A stretch of 64,000 nucleotides of DNA from Hymenopus coronatus (GCA_030762935.1 CM060896.1:13349001-13413000), one strand, 5' to 3'; counted from the stretch's first letter, positions 21,818-33,822 are shown. The notes: a model not told the origin generated them from the sequence alone. Program-made: numbers and translations.

Positions 21818-22908
21818 TGTATATTGTAAATTGTGTGTTTCAACGAGATTTTTTTTATTGTGTGCAGTAAGCTTTTGTCTATCTCTTATGGGTTAGCTGT
21901 TATTCAAAATCCAGCAAAATTCATTCTGAATAAAAATGCTTTTTATGCTATTCCTAAAAGTTTCAAGATATACGTTTTATTTGCTATATATTTAATATAC
22001 GGTATTTTAATCAAAATCGTTAGAGCCATTGTTGAGAAAATCCTCGTGACGCTCTCTGAAAGATACTAAACTTAAATACCAAGTTTGGTAGTTTACCAAT
22101 TTTTCGTTTTTGAGTTATCGTGTTCACAGATACATGGACACAAACACACGCACGGACATTTTTCTAAAACTGCTTTTTTGGATGAAGGGGGCCCTGTGGC
22201 GGAAACTGGTTACGGGTTCGTATCCCGGGTGCAGGGTATTGGGAATGGTGTGGGTTTGTGGGTGCCCTACCATGGAAACTGTTTTCAGGGTGTGGTACGA
22301 CACTAGTGCTTTATTAATTTAGTTCGGCCTTTTACGCCGTAGAACACACACGCATTCCTCATACTTTTCTTTTATAAAGCTATACTTTACGCGGCCGCGA
22401 CTATTGTTACTTATTAATTTTGATGCCGTGATCTGGTCAGTATTAAAACAACTATTTCCCTCTTTCCCAGGTAACCTGACCGGCTCCACCACGGATCCAA
22501 ATATCAAATCTTAGTTGTGCCAAGTGCTCCAAACAGTGTCGCCTGAACAGGAAGCATTGTTTTCTCTCCCGATATGTTCCTCTCGGGAGTGTCCATTCAT
22601 CCCTTCGGGTCAATGCACTAACCCCAAACGGTATCTTGTGCCACCAGCTCGTGACTTTTACGTGTTTGAAGTCTTTCTTTTCTTCCCATTTTCACTGTAC
22701 ATTTATATTTCCTCTTCTTCATATCATTTATATTATTACCTAATATTTATAACTTTCTTCTGAATAGCTCTTTGCCCCGTGACAGACCAGGTACTGTCTC
22801 AACCCCAAAACGTGTACTTCCGGTGAAATCTCGGTATCGAATTTTTGGGTGCAATACAATACCTTCTGTATACACTATGTACATAGTGCGTGTAGAGAAA
22901 GTAAATAT
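21818..22908 (-). repeat. HPR copy split by unknown insertion
   Basis: The first part (21818-22196) runs from gtgtgtttcaacgag to cttttttggatgaag. The second part (from about 22797) resumes at ccccaaaacgtgtacttcc and ends with the palindrome at 22866-22898. The right end of the copy is missing. Intact copies read straight through the split, so the empty site is known. Confidence 0.85.
22195..22796. mobile_element. Unclassified 0.6-kb insertion in HPR
   Basis: Defined only by the split in the surrounding HPR copy. It opens with ccctgtggcggaaactgg and a B-box-like gggttcgtatccc (about 22214-22226) and closes with gacagaccaggtactgtc. A box and B box are too close for a tRNA-type promoter. No inverted repeats, poly(A) tail or protein similarity are recognised. 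Limits are accurate to a few bases only. Confidence 0.5.
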
Positions 22909-23288
22909 AGTATATGAGAAGCATACGCAAGCCTGGACTGTACATGGCAGAGAAAATAAAAATAACGTTAAACATGTTCCGGTGAAGGAAGTAAAGCAAA
23001 TCGATAGACGGGACACCGCAGTTGAAGTAAGGGTCTTCATAGAACCTTACATATTACACTCACGTGATGTATTTCCTTCACCTGCCACCGTGCCTTTGTT
23101 CCCGTGTCCAAACTGACACTATAAAAGCAATAACGATAGGAAACTCCAATTTTATAAATATAGCTCTTTTGATGTACGTTCTAAAAGAATCTTGACTTGA
23201 AACAGAAATACATGTTGAAAATGTGTAAATACATTGAAACAGTGCATGCTTCCACTTTTTTGTTGTTGTTGTTTTTGCATATACAGTT
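22909..23288. other. No recognised feature
   Basis: Non-HPR DNA. A 114-codon open frame (22772-23116) spans the HPR end and this gap, so it is treated as accidental. Confidence 0.4.
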
Positions 23289-24069
23289 CTTTTTACTTTC
23301 TCTAAACGTACTATCTACATAGTGTATAGAGAAGGTATTGTAATGCACCCAAAGATTAGATACTGAGATTTCGCCGGAAATATATGTTTAGGTCCCCCTG
23401 AATCCAAAACAAAAAAAAAATGGAAAAAGGTCCATGTGTGTGTACAGCACAGCTCAAAAATGAAAATAACCGTTAAATACCTAGCTTGATGTTTAAGATT
23501 GGTATCTTTCAAGGATGTGACGTGAAGCTTTTCAAGAAAATCCCCTTCACATGGAACTTTTTTAAAAATTATGATTTTCTCAAAAATAGGTCTACTGATT
23601 TTGATTAAAATGTCGTATTCTAAACATATTCACCTGACAAATAAAATGTATATCTTGAATTTTCCGGAAATAGCCTCTGAAGACTACTTTATTCTGGATG
23701 AATTTTAAGGAATTTTGCATAACTGCTAAACCGTAAGAGATGGACAAATACTCTCCACACAAAAAATATAGAGTATGTTAAAACACACAATTTATGTTAT
23801 ATACATTTTTTTTCGTGGAGTTGTTAGGTTGTTTTTTTTTTTTTTTTTTTAGATATTCCTTGTTTTTAGTTTCAGCTTTGAAGAACTTGACTATCACTTT
23901 AACCTATAGTACTCCCTTATTTCGCTTCTTCTTACACGGAAGCAAGTAATAAGACTATTTCTGCTAATTTTTTCTCGATTAACATGAAGTAAATAGAGGC
24001 ATAAGCTTTTTAACAATAATTTGGAAAGATGTAGAGAAAGTCATGTGAATGGAACACATAAGATTTTTT
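23289..24069 (+). repeat. HPR copy, nearly complete
   Basis: Palindrome gtactatctacatagtg at 23308-23324, a small GT site (tccatgtgtgtgtacag), and the normal right end gtagagaaagtcatgtgaat. It carries a T run (23832-23850) and lacks the tacaggaatttgtcaac stretch. Confidence 0.85.
23832..23850 (+). repeat. Poly-T run, 19 bases
   Basis: Homopolymer inside an HPR copy. The twin site in duplication unit 2 has 22 T. Confidence 0.9.
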
Positions 24070-24300
24070 AGTAGTGTTTAACGCCCGCTTTAGTTACTTG
24101 TGGCACCGCAGGCGATGGCACTGGTGATCTATGAATGAAGATGGAGCACCGGTGGAATGCGATGGCGGGGGAAACCGGAGAAAAGCCACCCCTGCGCCGC
24201 TTTGTCCACCGCAAATCTCGCATGTGGTTGCTTGGGATCGAACCCGGGCCGTCTAGATGAGAGGCAAGCGCTCTAAGCACTCGGCCACAGCGTGGCCATA
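24070..24300 (-). mobile_element. tRNA-derived SINE, type C
   Basis: The minus strand has ctgtggccgagtgcttag (A-box region, rc of 24276-24293) and gggttcgatccc (B box, rc of 24235-24246), close to the type-II (Ser/Leu-like) tRNA pattern. The body has an unusual gcgggggaaaccgg stretch. It lies directly at the right end of an HPR copy. A truncated relative is at 53546-53700. Confidence 0.8.
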
Positions 24301-24621
24301 TATACAGTTCTTGCTCTTATCGTTGATTATAGAGATTGTTTCAAAAATACTTTTACATAGCTTCGGTACAGGTTCCTTACATCAAAACAAAACAAAAATA
24401 TTCACAAACGCATGTCAAAAACCCATCATTCTCGATTTATTATAGTTCAAGATGTTATTAATAAAAACATTTTAAAATGACACTTTATTCTATTTTTGAT
24501 GTTTTCAGTTTGTTTCATTTATATAGTCCCCTTTAACATCTAAGGTCATATCGGGGGCTTTGCATTAGAAACAACTTGTCTGTAGGTTTTTTACGTTGGG
24601 TTTAAATTGTTTTATTTTCCT
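24301..24621. other. No recognised feature
   Basis: AT-rich gap between two SINEs. Confidence 0.4.
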
Positions 24622-24623
24622 CA

Positions 24624-24661
<38 letters not shown>

Positions 24662-24782
24662 CACATATTCGCCCTCGCATACTTCCAGACTCTGTGGGTG
24701 ATAGGGAATGATTCTGCTTCAAGAAAAAATTACCGCCCCAGCCGGGAATCGAAACCGGGGCCTCCGGGTGACGTCAGTTTGT
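24622..24782 (-). mobile_element. tRNA-related SINE, type D, with GT tail
   Basis: The minus strand has a B-box-like ggtttcgattcc (rc of 24745-24756), then ggctggggcggtaa, attccctatca, cagagtctggaag and a long GT run. The same order is found on the + strand at 62868-63112, which shows that the GT run belongs to the element. Confidence 0.75.
24625..24654 (+). repeat. AC microsatellite, 15 units
   Basis: Part of the type-D SINE tail. The duplicated site has 16 units. Confidence 0.95.
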
Positions 24783-24837
24783 TAGGAGATGTTCCACACA
24801 AACACCAAACTATTAAGCAAATGGTCCAAATGCCCTC

Positions 24838-25330
24838 CTCTTGCGTCTAGACATTCATGCACTCGTCGAAGCTTGGAAGAATTTCTTCATCCGGGATGTC
24901 TGCTGCATAAACCAATGATCTAAGGTGTCCCAAAAGATAAAGATCCAAAGGATTGAGGTCGGGAAAACGTGTAGTCCATGGAACTGGTCCCCCTCTACCT
25001 ATCCATTTGTCATGCTAGATACCAACCAGTGCATCTCGAACAATGAGACTGAAATGTGCTAGAGCATCATGTTTCTTCTTATTTGCAGAGGCACATTTTC
25101 TAATAAATCTTGGAGAGTGTTCTGGATGAAGACGGCACTTGTAAGACGTGCTGGGGAATGTATTACACAAATGTTTACAAGCCACCATGGTAACACAAGA
25201 CCAACTGTACAGGGTAAATCGGGTCAAAGCCTTCTATGAATGAGTGCATAAATAAATGAAGCTATTAGGATGGACCTGGAAAACCTATGAAGGTGACTTT
25301 CATTAATACATTGATAACGCGCAAACAAAG
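24838..25330 (-). pseudogene. IS630/Tc1/mariner-type DDE transposase, C-terminal fragment
   Basis: Translated on the minus strand in shifting frames, it gives TLQDLLENVPLQIRRNM, then HDALAHFSLIVRDAL (compare the usual HDGAPAHFS second catalytic Asp block), then RWIGRGGP-like and WTTRFPDLNPLDLYLLGHL (compare W..RSPDLNPLDFFLWGH, third acidic block). The order and spacing fit the C-terminal half of a DDE transposase that cuts and pastes DNA. The N-terminal half and the element's ends are not seen. Frameshifts make it dead. Confidence 0.8.
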
Positions 25331-25635
25331 CAACTATTTTCTTGTTTCGATGTCAGGAATCCATCCCCAAACGTTGTAAAAGTATTTTGAATCTCTATAT
25401 ATACAACAAAATGTCGATCTTCGGAAGCAGCTGAGAATTGCGATGGATATCTGCTCTATCGCACATTTTCCGGAGTAGTAGTTTGGAGTGAAATGGTATA
25501 CATTTATTTATTTATTACCTTCAAGAAAATTACATAAAATTGTATAGCCTTTCAGACCAAACCACTGTTCCCATAGACAATAATAATATGTAGTCCCTGG
25601 ACAGTTTTTCAAATATAGTCTAGTAAATGCTAATT
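25331..25635. other. No recognised feature
   Basis: Probable flank or remnant of the transposase fragment; no motif is recognised. Confidence 0.35.
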
Positions 25636-25741
25636 TGTTTCACTTCTTATTGTAAAGAAAGAATTTCATTCCACCCAAAAGTTCCATATCGAGATTTCAC
25701 CATAAATTAGAAATACAAGTTTTGAGATTCCACTAATAAAA
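25636..25741 (+). repeat. HPR left-end fragment, decayed
   Basis: aatttcattccacccaaaag and tatcgagatttcacc; the palindrome is almost lost. Confidence 0.6.
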
Positions 25742-26081
25742 GAAATTGATGTATTCCATTTACATGACTTTCCTTACTCTCTGTAACAACTTATTATTAA
25801 CGATATTTTTATCAAAATCTTTAGAGATTTTTTGAGAAAATCATGTTCAAAATGTTTCCATGTAAGTGGTAGTTGGTGGTGGGTGGGATTTTTTTTGAAA
25901 ATCTTCATCTCACATGCTTGGAAGATACTGAACTTGCACATCAAGTTTGGTTTTTTTTAAACGATTTTTTGTTTATGCTGTCTACAAACACTATCTTTTT
26001 CTATTTTTTTTCTCGGATTCAGGGTATGTCAAAACATATTTCCAGTGAAATCTCGGTATCAAATTTTTAGGTGGAACACAA
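25742..26081 (-). repeat. HPR copy, internally deleted
   Basis: Right terminus attgatgtattccatttac is joined after about 60 bp to atttttatcaaaatcttt, skipping the middle of the family, and runs on to atttttaggtggaac. The palindrome is absent. Confidence 0.75.
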
Positions 26082-26309
26082 GAGAGGACCTGATAAGGTC
26101 ATTTTTAATAAATTAAATTTCATCATTTTGCAACGTGACTATCATTTTCACTTCTATTATGCTAAAAAGAGGTTGCTTGAACATTTTGAATTAACATTTT
26201 GGTTCCTATGAATAAGAAGAAGAATAACCAATCACCTCCTCACTCTACTCGTTCGCCACAAAATGGCGATCTGTCCGCGAGAATCATCAATATTAATGCA
26301 TGTTGAACA

Positions 26310-27174
26310 AACTGTGTGTCTGGACTGCATAGCTCAAAAACGAAAATACTTGGTATTTATGTTTGGTTTCTTCCAAGGATGCGACATGAAGATTTTCAAG
26401 AAAATTCTCCCACCCCCAGCTACCCTTTACATGGTACCTTTTTCCAAAATTTTGATTTTCTTAAAAATGGCTCTAACGATTTTATTAAAATACCGTATAT
26501 TAAAGATATTTACCTGACAAATAAAATATATATCTTGAATTTTCTGGGAATAGCCTCTGAAGACTAATTTATTCTGGATGAATTTTACGGAATTTTGCAT
26601 AATTGCTAAACCGTAAGTGATGGACAAAAAATTGCCAGGCAAAAAATTTACAGCACGTTAAAACACACAATTTAAGATATGTGTATTTTTTTTCGTGGAG
26701 TTGATCGTTTTTGAGATATTCCTTGTTTTGGGGTTCAGCTTCGAAAAACATACTTTTCTCATACAGGAATTTGTCAACTCTCTTCCATACAAACAAAGGA
26801 AATTCAGTCACTTACAAGGAAGCAAGTAATAGGACTATTTTTGCTATTTTTTTTTCTCGATTAGCACGAGGTAAATAGAAGCGTTAGCTTTTTAACAATA
26901 ATTTGTTGCCCTCCTGGATAGTGTGGTGGTAGCGCATCTGCTTCACATTCAAAAGGTCGTGAGTTCGATAAGGAATTTTTCGGGTTTTCCCTTTTCCTGA
27001 GAAGACGAATGTCGAGTAACTTTAAGATCCATGGACCCCGAGATCATTTCACCAATTTCATTCATCGTCCGATATGACCAACCAGGTTAAAGGACGTTAA
27101 GTTACAACAACAGCAAAAATAATTTGTTGCAGAAAAGTAAAGAAAGGCATGTAAATGGAACACATAAGATTTTT
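26310..27174 (+). repeat. Hybrid HPR copy at duplication junction
   Basis: Left of 26361 it reads like the copy at 34051-34472 (gtgtctggactgcatagc, tggtatttat). Right of 26367 it reads like the copy at 18408-19424 (ttcttccaaggatgcgacat). The two parents share gtttggt at 26361-26367, where the switch takes place. It carries the duplicated SINE at 26910-27117. Confidence 0.95.
26910..27117 (+). mobile_element. tRNA-derived SINE, type B (duplicate)
   Basis: Twin of 19160-19367, with the same 13-bp target duplication. It is a passenger of the block duplication, not a new insertion. Confidence 0.85.
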
Positions 27175-27309
27175 CCCTTATAAGGAAGCAGGAAATAAGA
27201 TCATTTCTGGTAATATTTATCATTAAGTACATAAAAGAAAAATCGTTTGCAAGAATAGTTTGTTTCCAGAACAGATGGAGATAGGTATGTGAATCGAACA
27301 CATCACATG
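27175..27309 (+). repeat. HPR right-end fragment (duplicate)
   Basis: Twin of 19425-19559. Confidence 0.7.
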
Positions 27310-27440
27310 TTTACTTTCTCTAGACCCGTATGTACAATGTACATAGGGATAGAGAAGTATTGTATTCCACCCAAAAGTCGATGTCGAGATTTCACCGGAA
27401 ATACATGTTTTAGGACCCCCTGAATCCAAAAAAGATTCAA
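27310..27440 (+). repeat. HPR left-end fragment (duplicate)
   Basis: Twin of 19560-19690. Confidence 0.8.
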
Positions 27441-28015
27441 TAACAAGCTTATTCTTTTATTAACTTAATGCTAAGTGAGAACACATTAGCAGAAATAGAT
27501 TTATTACTTGCTTTCTTGTAAGTAGAAGCGAAAAAAGGGAGTACCACAAGTTAAAGTGATAGTCAAAAGCTGGTTGCTTTGTGACTGAAGTTCCTTTGTT
27601 CGTATGGACAGGAATTGACAAATTCCTGTATGAGAAAATTATAAGTTTTTTAAAGCTGAAACCAAAAACAAGGAATATCTAAAAAAACGATCAACTCCAC
27701 GAAAAAAAATGTATATAACATAAATTGTGTGTTTTAATGTGCTCTACATTTTTTGTTTGGAAAGTTTTTGTCTATCTATTACGGTTTACCAGTTACCGTA
27801 AAATTCATCATTCTTCAGAGGCTATTCCCAGAAAATTCAAGATATACATATTATTTGTCAGGTATATAATTTTAATATACGATAATTTAATCAAAATCGT
27901 TAGAGCCATTTTTTACAAAATCAAAATTTTAGAAACATTTTCCATGTAAAGGATAGTTGGGGGTGGGGGAATTTTCTTGAAAATATTCGTGTCGCATGCT
28001 TGGAAGATACTGACC
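27441..28015 (-). repeat. HPR copy, ends missing (duplicate)
   Basis: Twin of 19691-20265. The 540 bp that follow (28016-28555) hold nothing recognisable, as in unit 1. Confidence 0.8.
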
Positions 28016-28555
28016 TTATTATTACTATATCTTGGTTGCAGCGCTTAAACTAGCGCTAAAGCTATTTAGGTATAGTTTTTTCACTTTTACTCACCATAAC
28101 ATTGTATTATTAACTTTTAAAGACATATCTTGTTTATTTTTGGACTTAAAATTTCAACAAAGTACGCGATTTACATTAAAATATATCAAAAGTATTTGTT
28201 TTTTTAACTTTTTTACAACAATTTCAATCGGTTCACTAGATATCAGACAGGTTGGCGTCTAAATCGTTCATAATTGACGTTCATGTTGCAAAATTCAGAA
28301 CCACCAATATTTGAAAATTGCTTATCACTAGCCATTAAAAGGCTGTGGAACCATCATTGGTGATTATTAGATTACTGGAGTCGTTTTATAATTGATTTTA
28401 AGGCACGAGTTGTTTTTTTACATCTTGACTATGATTTGCAACATTTTTACAAAAAATACCGCGATAAGCCATCCTGCCAATTCTAAAAGTGATTCTGTGT
28501 TTTTAGAGTTCTGAATCAATTATTGTTGTGTAAATACGTGATTTTCGTGTAACTT

Positions 28556-28735
28556 GTTTATTGTAGTTTTAAGTGGTATCACCAAAGCATACGAACGAAG
28601 CGAGCTTGCGCTGTAATAGGTTTAGGTTAGTGTGTAAAGAAACTGATTTTGCTGTACTTTGATTTCAATAATTTTCACTGGTTTCACCAAAGCATGCGAG
28701 CGAAGCGAGCGTGGCTATGTTAGGTTTAGGTTTGT

Positions 28736-28772
<37 letters not shown>

Positions 28773-29041
28773 ATACAGATTTTCATGTACTTTGGTTTTA
28801 ATACTTGTGACTGGTGGTACCAAAGCATGCGAGCGGAGCGAGCATGCGCTGTTTTAGGTTTAGGCCAATGTGTTAAATAAACTATTTAGTTTTCGTCTAC
28901 TTTGGTTTTAATCATTTCGATTGTTCCAACCAAAGCATGCGAGCGAAGGAAGCATTAGGCGTGTTAGGTTTAGATTAGCGTGTATCAATAAACTGACTTT
29001 CCTGTACTTTGGTTTTAACAATTTCCACCGGTTTCACCAAC
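28556..29041 (+). repeat. GCGAGCGAAGCGAGC tandem repeat (duplicate)
   Basis: Twin of 20806-21305, 14 bp shorter through the GT run. An open frame at 28659-28880 exists only because of that length and is not a gene. Confidence 0.85.
28737..28768 (+). repeat. GT microsatellite, 16 units
   Basis: Shorter allele of the (GT)23 run at 20987-21032. Confidence 0.95.
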
Positions 29042-29390
29042 TGAGCCTTAGTACTCCATTGTTAATGTGTGAGTGTTGGTGACTTTTGAGCTTCACTTTT
29101 GTTTTCTTTCTTGTTTGGTGACCTTATCTACGTTGGTAGCATACACATTTCATTGTTCCTAGACCATAAATACTTATTTCCCGCCTAGCAACAGCTGTTA
29201 AATCTTCCCCCAACATGACAATTTTCGTGAATTTTCTATTTAGGAAAGAGTATTTTCAGGGTAGGAGCGGTGGGATATTCCAATTCTAGATGAAAACATA
29301 TTAGCAGCTTGATGCTCTGAAGTGGATTATGAGGTTAGTTTCAACTCTTAAGGATATATTTATATGATGGTACTCTCGTATAGCTTTACC

Positions 29391-29553
29391 CTGAACTTAA
29401 ATACCAAGTTTGGTATTTAACGGTATTTTCGTTTTTGAGTTATGCTGCCCACACATATATATATTTCCGGTGAAATCTCAGTATCGAATATTTTGGTACA
29501 GTGCAATAGCTTCTCTATACACTATGTACATAGTGGTTTAGAGAAAGTAAAAA
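29391..29553 (-). repeat. HPR left-end fragment (duplicate)
   Basis: Twin of 21655-21817. Confidence 0.8.
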
Positions 29554-30644
29554 TGTATATTGTAAATTGTGTGTTTCAACGAGATTTTTTTTATTGTGTG
29601 CAGTAAGCTTTTGTCTATCTCTTATGGGTTAGCTGTTATTCAAAATCCAGCAAAATTCATTCTGAATAAAAATGCTTTTTATGCTATTCCTAAAAGTTTC
29701 AAGATATACGTTTTATTTGCTATATATTTAATATACGGTATTTTAATCAAAATCGTTAGAGCCATTGTTGAGAAAATCCTCGTGACGCTCTCTGAAAGAT
29801 ACTAAACTTAAATACCAAGTTTGGTAGTTTACCAATTTTTCGTTTTTGAGTTATCGTGTTCACAGATACATGGACACAAACACACGCACGGACATTTTTC
29901 TAAAACTGCTTTTTTGGATGAAGGGGGCCCTGTGGCGGAAACTGGTTACGGGTTCGTATCCCGGGTGCAGGGTATTGGGAATGGTGTGGGTTTGTGGGTG
30001 CCCTACCATGGAAACTGTTTTCAGGGTGTGGTACGACACTAGTGCTTTATTAATTTAGTTCGGCCTTTTACGCCGTAGAACACACACGCATTCCTCATAC
30101 TTTTCTTTTATAAAGCTATACTTTACGCGGCCGCGACTATTGTTACTTATTAATTTTGATGCCGTGATCTGGTCAGTATTAAAACAACTATTTCCCTCTT
30201 TCCCAGGTAACCTGACCGGCTCCACCACGGATCCAAATATCAAATCTTAGTTGTGCCAAGTGCTCCAAACAGTGTCGCCTGAACAGGAAGCATTGTTTTC
30301 TCTCCCGATATGTTCCTCTCGGGAGTGTCCATTCATCCCTTCGGGTCAATGCACTAACCCCAAACGGTATCTTGTGCCACCAGCTCGTGACTTTTACGTG
30401 TTTGAAGTCTTTCTTTTCTTCCCATTTTCACTGTACATTTATATTTCCTCTTCTTCATATCATTTATATTATTACCTAATATTTATAACTTTCTTCTGAA
30501 TAGCTCTTTGCCCCGTGACAGACCAGGTACTGTCTCAACCCCAAAACGTGTACTTCCGGTGAAATCTCGGTATCGAATTTTTGGGTGCAATACAATACCT
30601 TCTGTATACACTATGTACATAGTGCGTGTAGAGAAAGTAAATAT
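29554..30644 (-). repeat. HPR copy split by insertion (duplicate)
   Basis: Twin of 21818-22908; the unclassified insertion occupies 29931-30532. Confidence 0.85.
29931..30532. mobile_element. Unclassified 0.6-kb insertion (duplicate)
   Basis: Twin of 22195-22796. The gap after the split HPR copy (30645-31024) matches 22909-23288 and holds nothing recognised. Confidence 0.5.
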
Positions 30645-31024
30645 AGTATATGAGAAGCATACGCAAGCCTGGACTGTACATGGCAGAGAAAATAAAAATA
30701 ACGTTAAACATGTTCCGGTGAAGGAAGTAAAGCAAATCGATAGACGGGACACCGCAGTTGAAGTAAGGGTCTTCATAGAACCTTACATATTACACTCACG
30801 TGATGTATTTCCTTCACCTGCCACCGTGCCTTTGTTCCCGTGTCCAAACTGACACTATAAAAGCAATAACGATAGGAAACTCCAATTTTATAAATATAGC
30901 TCTTTTGATGTACGTTCTAAAAGAATCTTGACTTGAAACAGAAATACATGTTGAAAATGTGTAAATACATTGAAACAGTGCATGCTTCCACTTTTTTGTT
31001 GTTGTTGTTTTTGCATATACAGTT

Positions 31025-31808
31025 CTTTTTACTTTCTCTAAACGTACTATCTACATAGTGTATAGAGAAGGTATTGTAATGCACCCAAAGATTAGATACT
31101 GAGATTTCGCCGGAAATATATGTTTAGGTCCCCCTGAATCCAAAACAAAAAAAAAATGGAAAAAGGTCCATGTGTGTGTACAGCACAGCTCAAAAATGAA
31201 AATAACCGTTAAATACCTAGCTTGATGTTTAAGATTGGTATCTTTCAAGGATGTGACGTGAAGCTTTTCAAGAAAATCCCCTTCACATGGAACTTTTTTA
31301 AAAATTATGATTTTCTCAAAAATAGGTCTACTGATTTTGATTAAAATGTCGTATTCTAAACATATTCACCTGACAAATAAAATGTATATCTTGAATTTTC
31401 CGGAAATAGCCTCTGAAGACTACTTTATTCTGGATGAATTTTAAGGAATTTTGCATAACTGCTAAACCGTAAGAGATGGACAAATACTCTCCACACAAAA
31501 AATATAGAGTATGTTAAAACACACAATTTATGTTATATACATTTTTTTTCGTGGAGTTGTTAGGTTGTTTTTTTTTTTTTTTTTTTTTTAGATATTCCTT
31601 GTTTTTAGTTTCAGCTTTGAAGAACTTGACTATCACTTTAACCTATAGTACTCCCTTATTTCGCTTCTTCTTACACGGAAGCAAGTAATAAGACTATTTC
31701 TGCTAATTTTTTCTCGATTAACATGAAGTAAATAGAGGCATAAGCTTTTTAACAATAATTTGGAAAGATGTAGAGAAAGTCATGTGAATGGAACACATAA
31801 GATTTTTT
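31025..31808 (+). repeat. HPR copy (duplicate)
   Basis: Twin of 23289-24069, with a 22-base T run at 31568-31589 in place of 19. Confidence 0.85.
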
Positions 31809-32039
31809 AGTAGTGTTTAACGCCCGCTTTAGTTACTTGTGGCACCGCAGGCGATGGCACTGGTGATCTATGAATGAAGATGGAGCACCGGTGGAATGCG
31901 ATGGCGGGGGAAACCGGAGAAAAGCCACCCCTGCGCCGCTTTGTCCACCGCAAATCTCGCATGTGGTTGCTTGGGATCGAACCCGGGCCGTCTAGATGAG
32001 AGGCAAGCGCTCTAAGCACTCGGCCACAGCGTGGCCATA
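31809..32039 (-). mobile_element. tRNA-derived SINE, type C (duplicate)
   Basis: Twin of 24070-24300. Confidence 0.8.
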
Positions 32040-32360
32040 TATACAGTTCTTGCTCTTATCGTTGATTATAGAGATTGTTTCAAAAATACTTTTACATAGC
32101 TTCGGTACAGGTTCCTTACATCAAAACAAAACAAAAATATTCACAAACGCATGTCAAAAACCCATCATTCTCGATTTATTATAGTTCAAGATGTTATTAA
32201 TAAAAACATTTTAAAATGACACTTTATTCTATTTTTGATGTTTTCAGTTTGTTTCATTTATATAGTCCCCTTTAACATCTAAGGTCATATCGGGGGCTTT
32301 GCATTAGAAACAACTTGTCTGTAGGTTTTTTACGTTGGGTTTAAATTGTTTTATTTTCCT

Positions 32361-32362
32361 CA

Positions 32363-32402
<40 letters not shown>

Positions 32403-32523
32403 CACATATTCGCCCTCGCATACTTCCAGACTCTGTGGGTGATAGGGAATGATTCTGCTTCAAGAAAAAATTACCGCCCCAGCCGGGAATCGAAACCGGG
32501 GCCTCCGGGTGACGTCAGTTTGT
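32361..32523 (-). mobile_element. SINE type D with GT tail (duplicate)
   Basis: Twin of 24622-24782, with 16 AC units (32364-32395). Confidence 0.75.
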
Positions 32524-32576
32524 TAGGAGATGTTCCACACAAACACCAAACTATTAAGCAAATGGTCCAAATGCCC

Positions 32577-33069
32577 TCCTCTTGCGTCTAGACATTCATG
32601 CACTCGTCGAAGCTTGGAAGAATTTCTTCATCCGGGATGTCTGCTGCATAAACCAATGATCTAAGGTGTCCCAAAAGATAAAGATCCAAAGGATTGAGGT
32701 CGGGAAAACGTGTAGTCCATGGAACTGGTCCCCCTCTACCTATCCATTTGTCATGCTAGATACCAACCAGTGCATCTCGAACAATGAGACTGAAATGTGC
32801 TAGAGCATCATGTTTCTTCTTATTTGCAGAGGCACATTTTCTAATAAATCTTGGAGAGTGTTCTGGATGAAGACGGCACTTGTAAGACGTGCTGGGGAAT
32901 GTATTACACAAATGTTTACAAGCCACCATGGTAACACAAGACCAACTGTACAGGGTAAATCGGGTCAAAGCCTTCTATGAATGAGTGCATAAATAAATGA
33001 AGCTATTAGGATGGACCTGGAAAACCTATGAAGGTGACTTTCATTAATACATTGATAACGCGCAAACAA
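32577..33069 (-). pseudogene. DDE transposase C-terminal fragment (duplicate)
   Basis: Twin of 24838-25330, with the same frameshifts, so it was already dead before the duplication. Confidence 0.8.
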
Positions 33070-33376
33070 AGCAACTATTTTCTTGTTTCGATGTCAGGAA
33101 TCCATCCCCAAACGTTGTAAAAGTATTTTGAATCTCTATATATACAACAAAATGTCGATCTTCGGAAGCAGCTGAGAATTGCGATGGATATCTGCTCTAT
33201 CGCACATTTTCCGGAGTAGTAGTTTGGAGTGAAATGGTATACATTTATTTATTTATTACCTTCAAGAAAATTACATAAAATTGTATAGCCTTTCAGACCA
33301 AACCACTGTTCCCATAGACAATAATAATATGTAGTCCCTGGACAGTTTTTCAAATATAGTCTAGTAAATGCTAATT

Positions 33377-33482
33377 TGTTTCACTTCTTATTGTAAAGAA
33401 AGAATTTCATTCCACCCAAAAGTTCCATATCGAGATTTCACCATAAATTAGAAATACAAGTTTTGAGATTCCACTAATAAAA
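33377..33482 (+). repeat. HPR left-end fragment (duplicate)
   Basis: Twin of 25636-25741. Confidence 0.6.
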
Positions 33483-33822
33483 GAAATTGATGTATTCCAT
33501 TTACATGACTTTCCTTACTCTCTGTAACAACTTATTATTAACGATATTTTTATCAAAATCTTTAGAGATTTTTTGAGAAAATCATGTTCAAAATGTTTCC
33601 ATGTAAGTGGTAGTTGGTGGTGGGTGGGATTTTTTTTGAAAATCTTCATCTCACATGCTTGGAAGATACTGAACTTGCACATCAAGTTTGGTTTTTTTTA
33701 AACGATTTTTTGTTTATGCTGTCTACAAACACTATCTTTTTCTATTTTTTTTCTCGGATTCAGGGTATGTCAAAACATATTTCCAGTGAAATCTCGGTAT
33801 CAAATTTTTAGGTGGAACACAA
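33483..33822 (-). repeat. HPR copy, internally deleted (duplicate)
   Basis: Twin of 25742-26081. Confidence 0.75.

Larger units (their letters stand above)
18611..26360 (+). repeat. Tandem duplication, unit 1 (7,750 bp)
   Basis: Matches 26361-34101 with no difference that I found, except three simple-repeat lengths. Identity starts at gtttggtttcttccaag (18611 and 26361); the bases just before differ (ttaaa here, tttat at the junction). It contains HPR copies, SINEs, a transposase fragment and a GCGAGC-type tandem repeat. Confidence 0.95.

Noticed and set aside
22772..23116. 114-codon open frame
   Set aside because: Most of it is HPR left-end sequence (VKSRYRIFGC, MYIVRVEKV pattern); the rest has no motif.
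24235..24293. Functional tRNA gene on the minus strand
   Set aside because: A and B boxes are good, but the acceptor stem does not pair and a SINE body follows.
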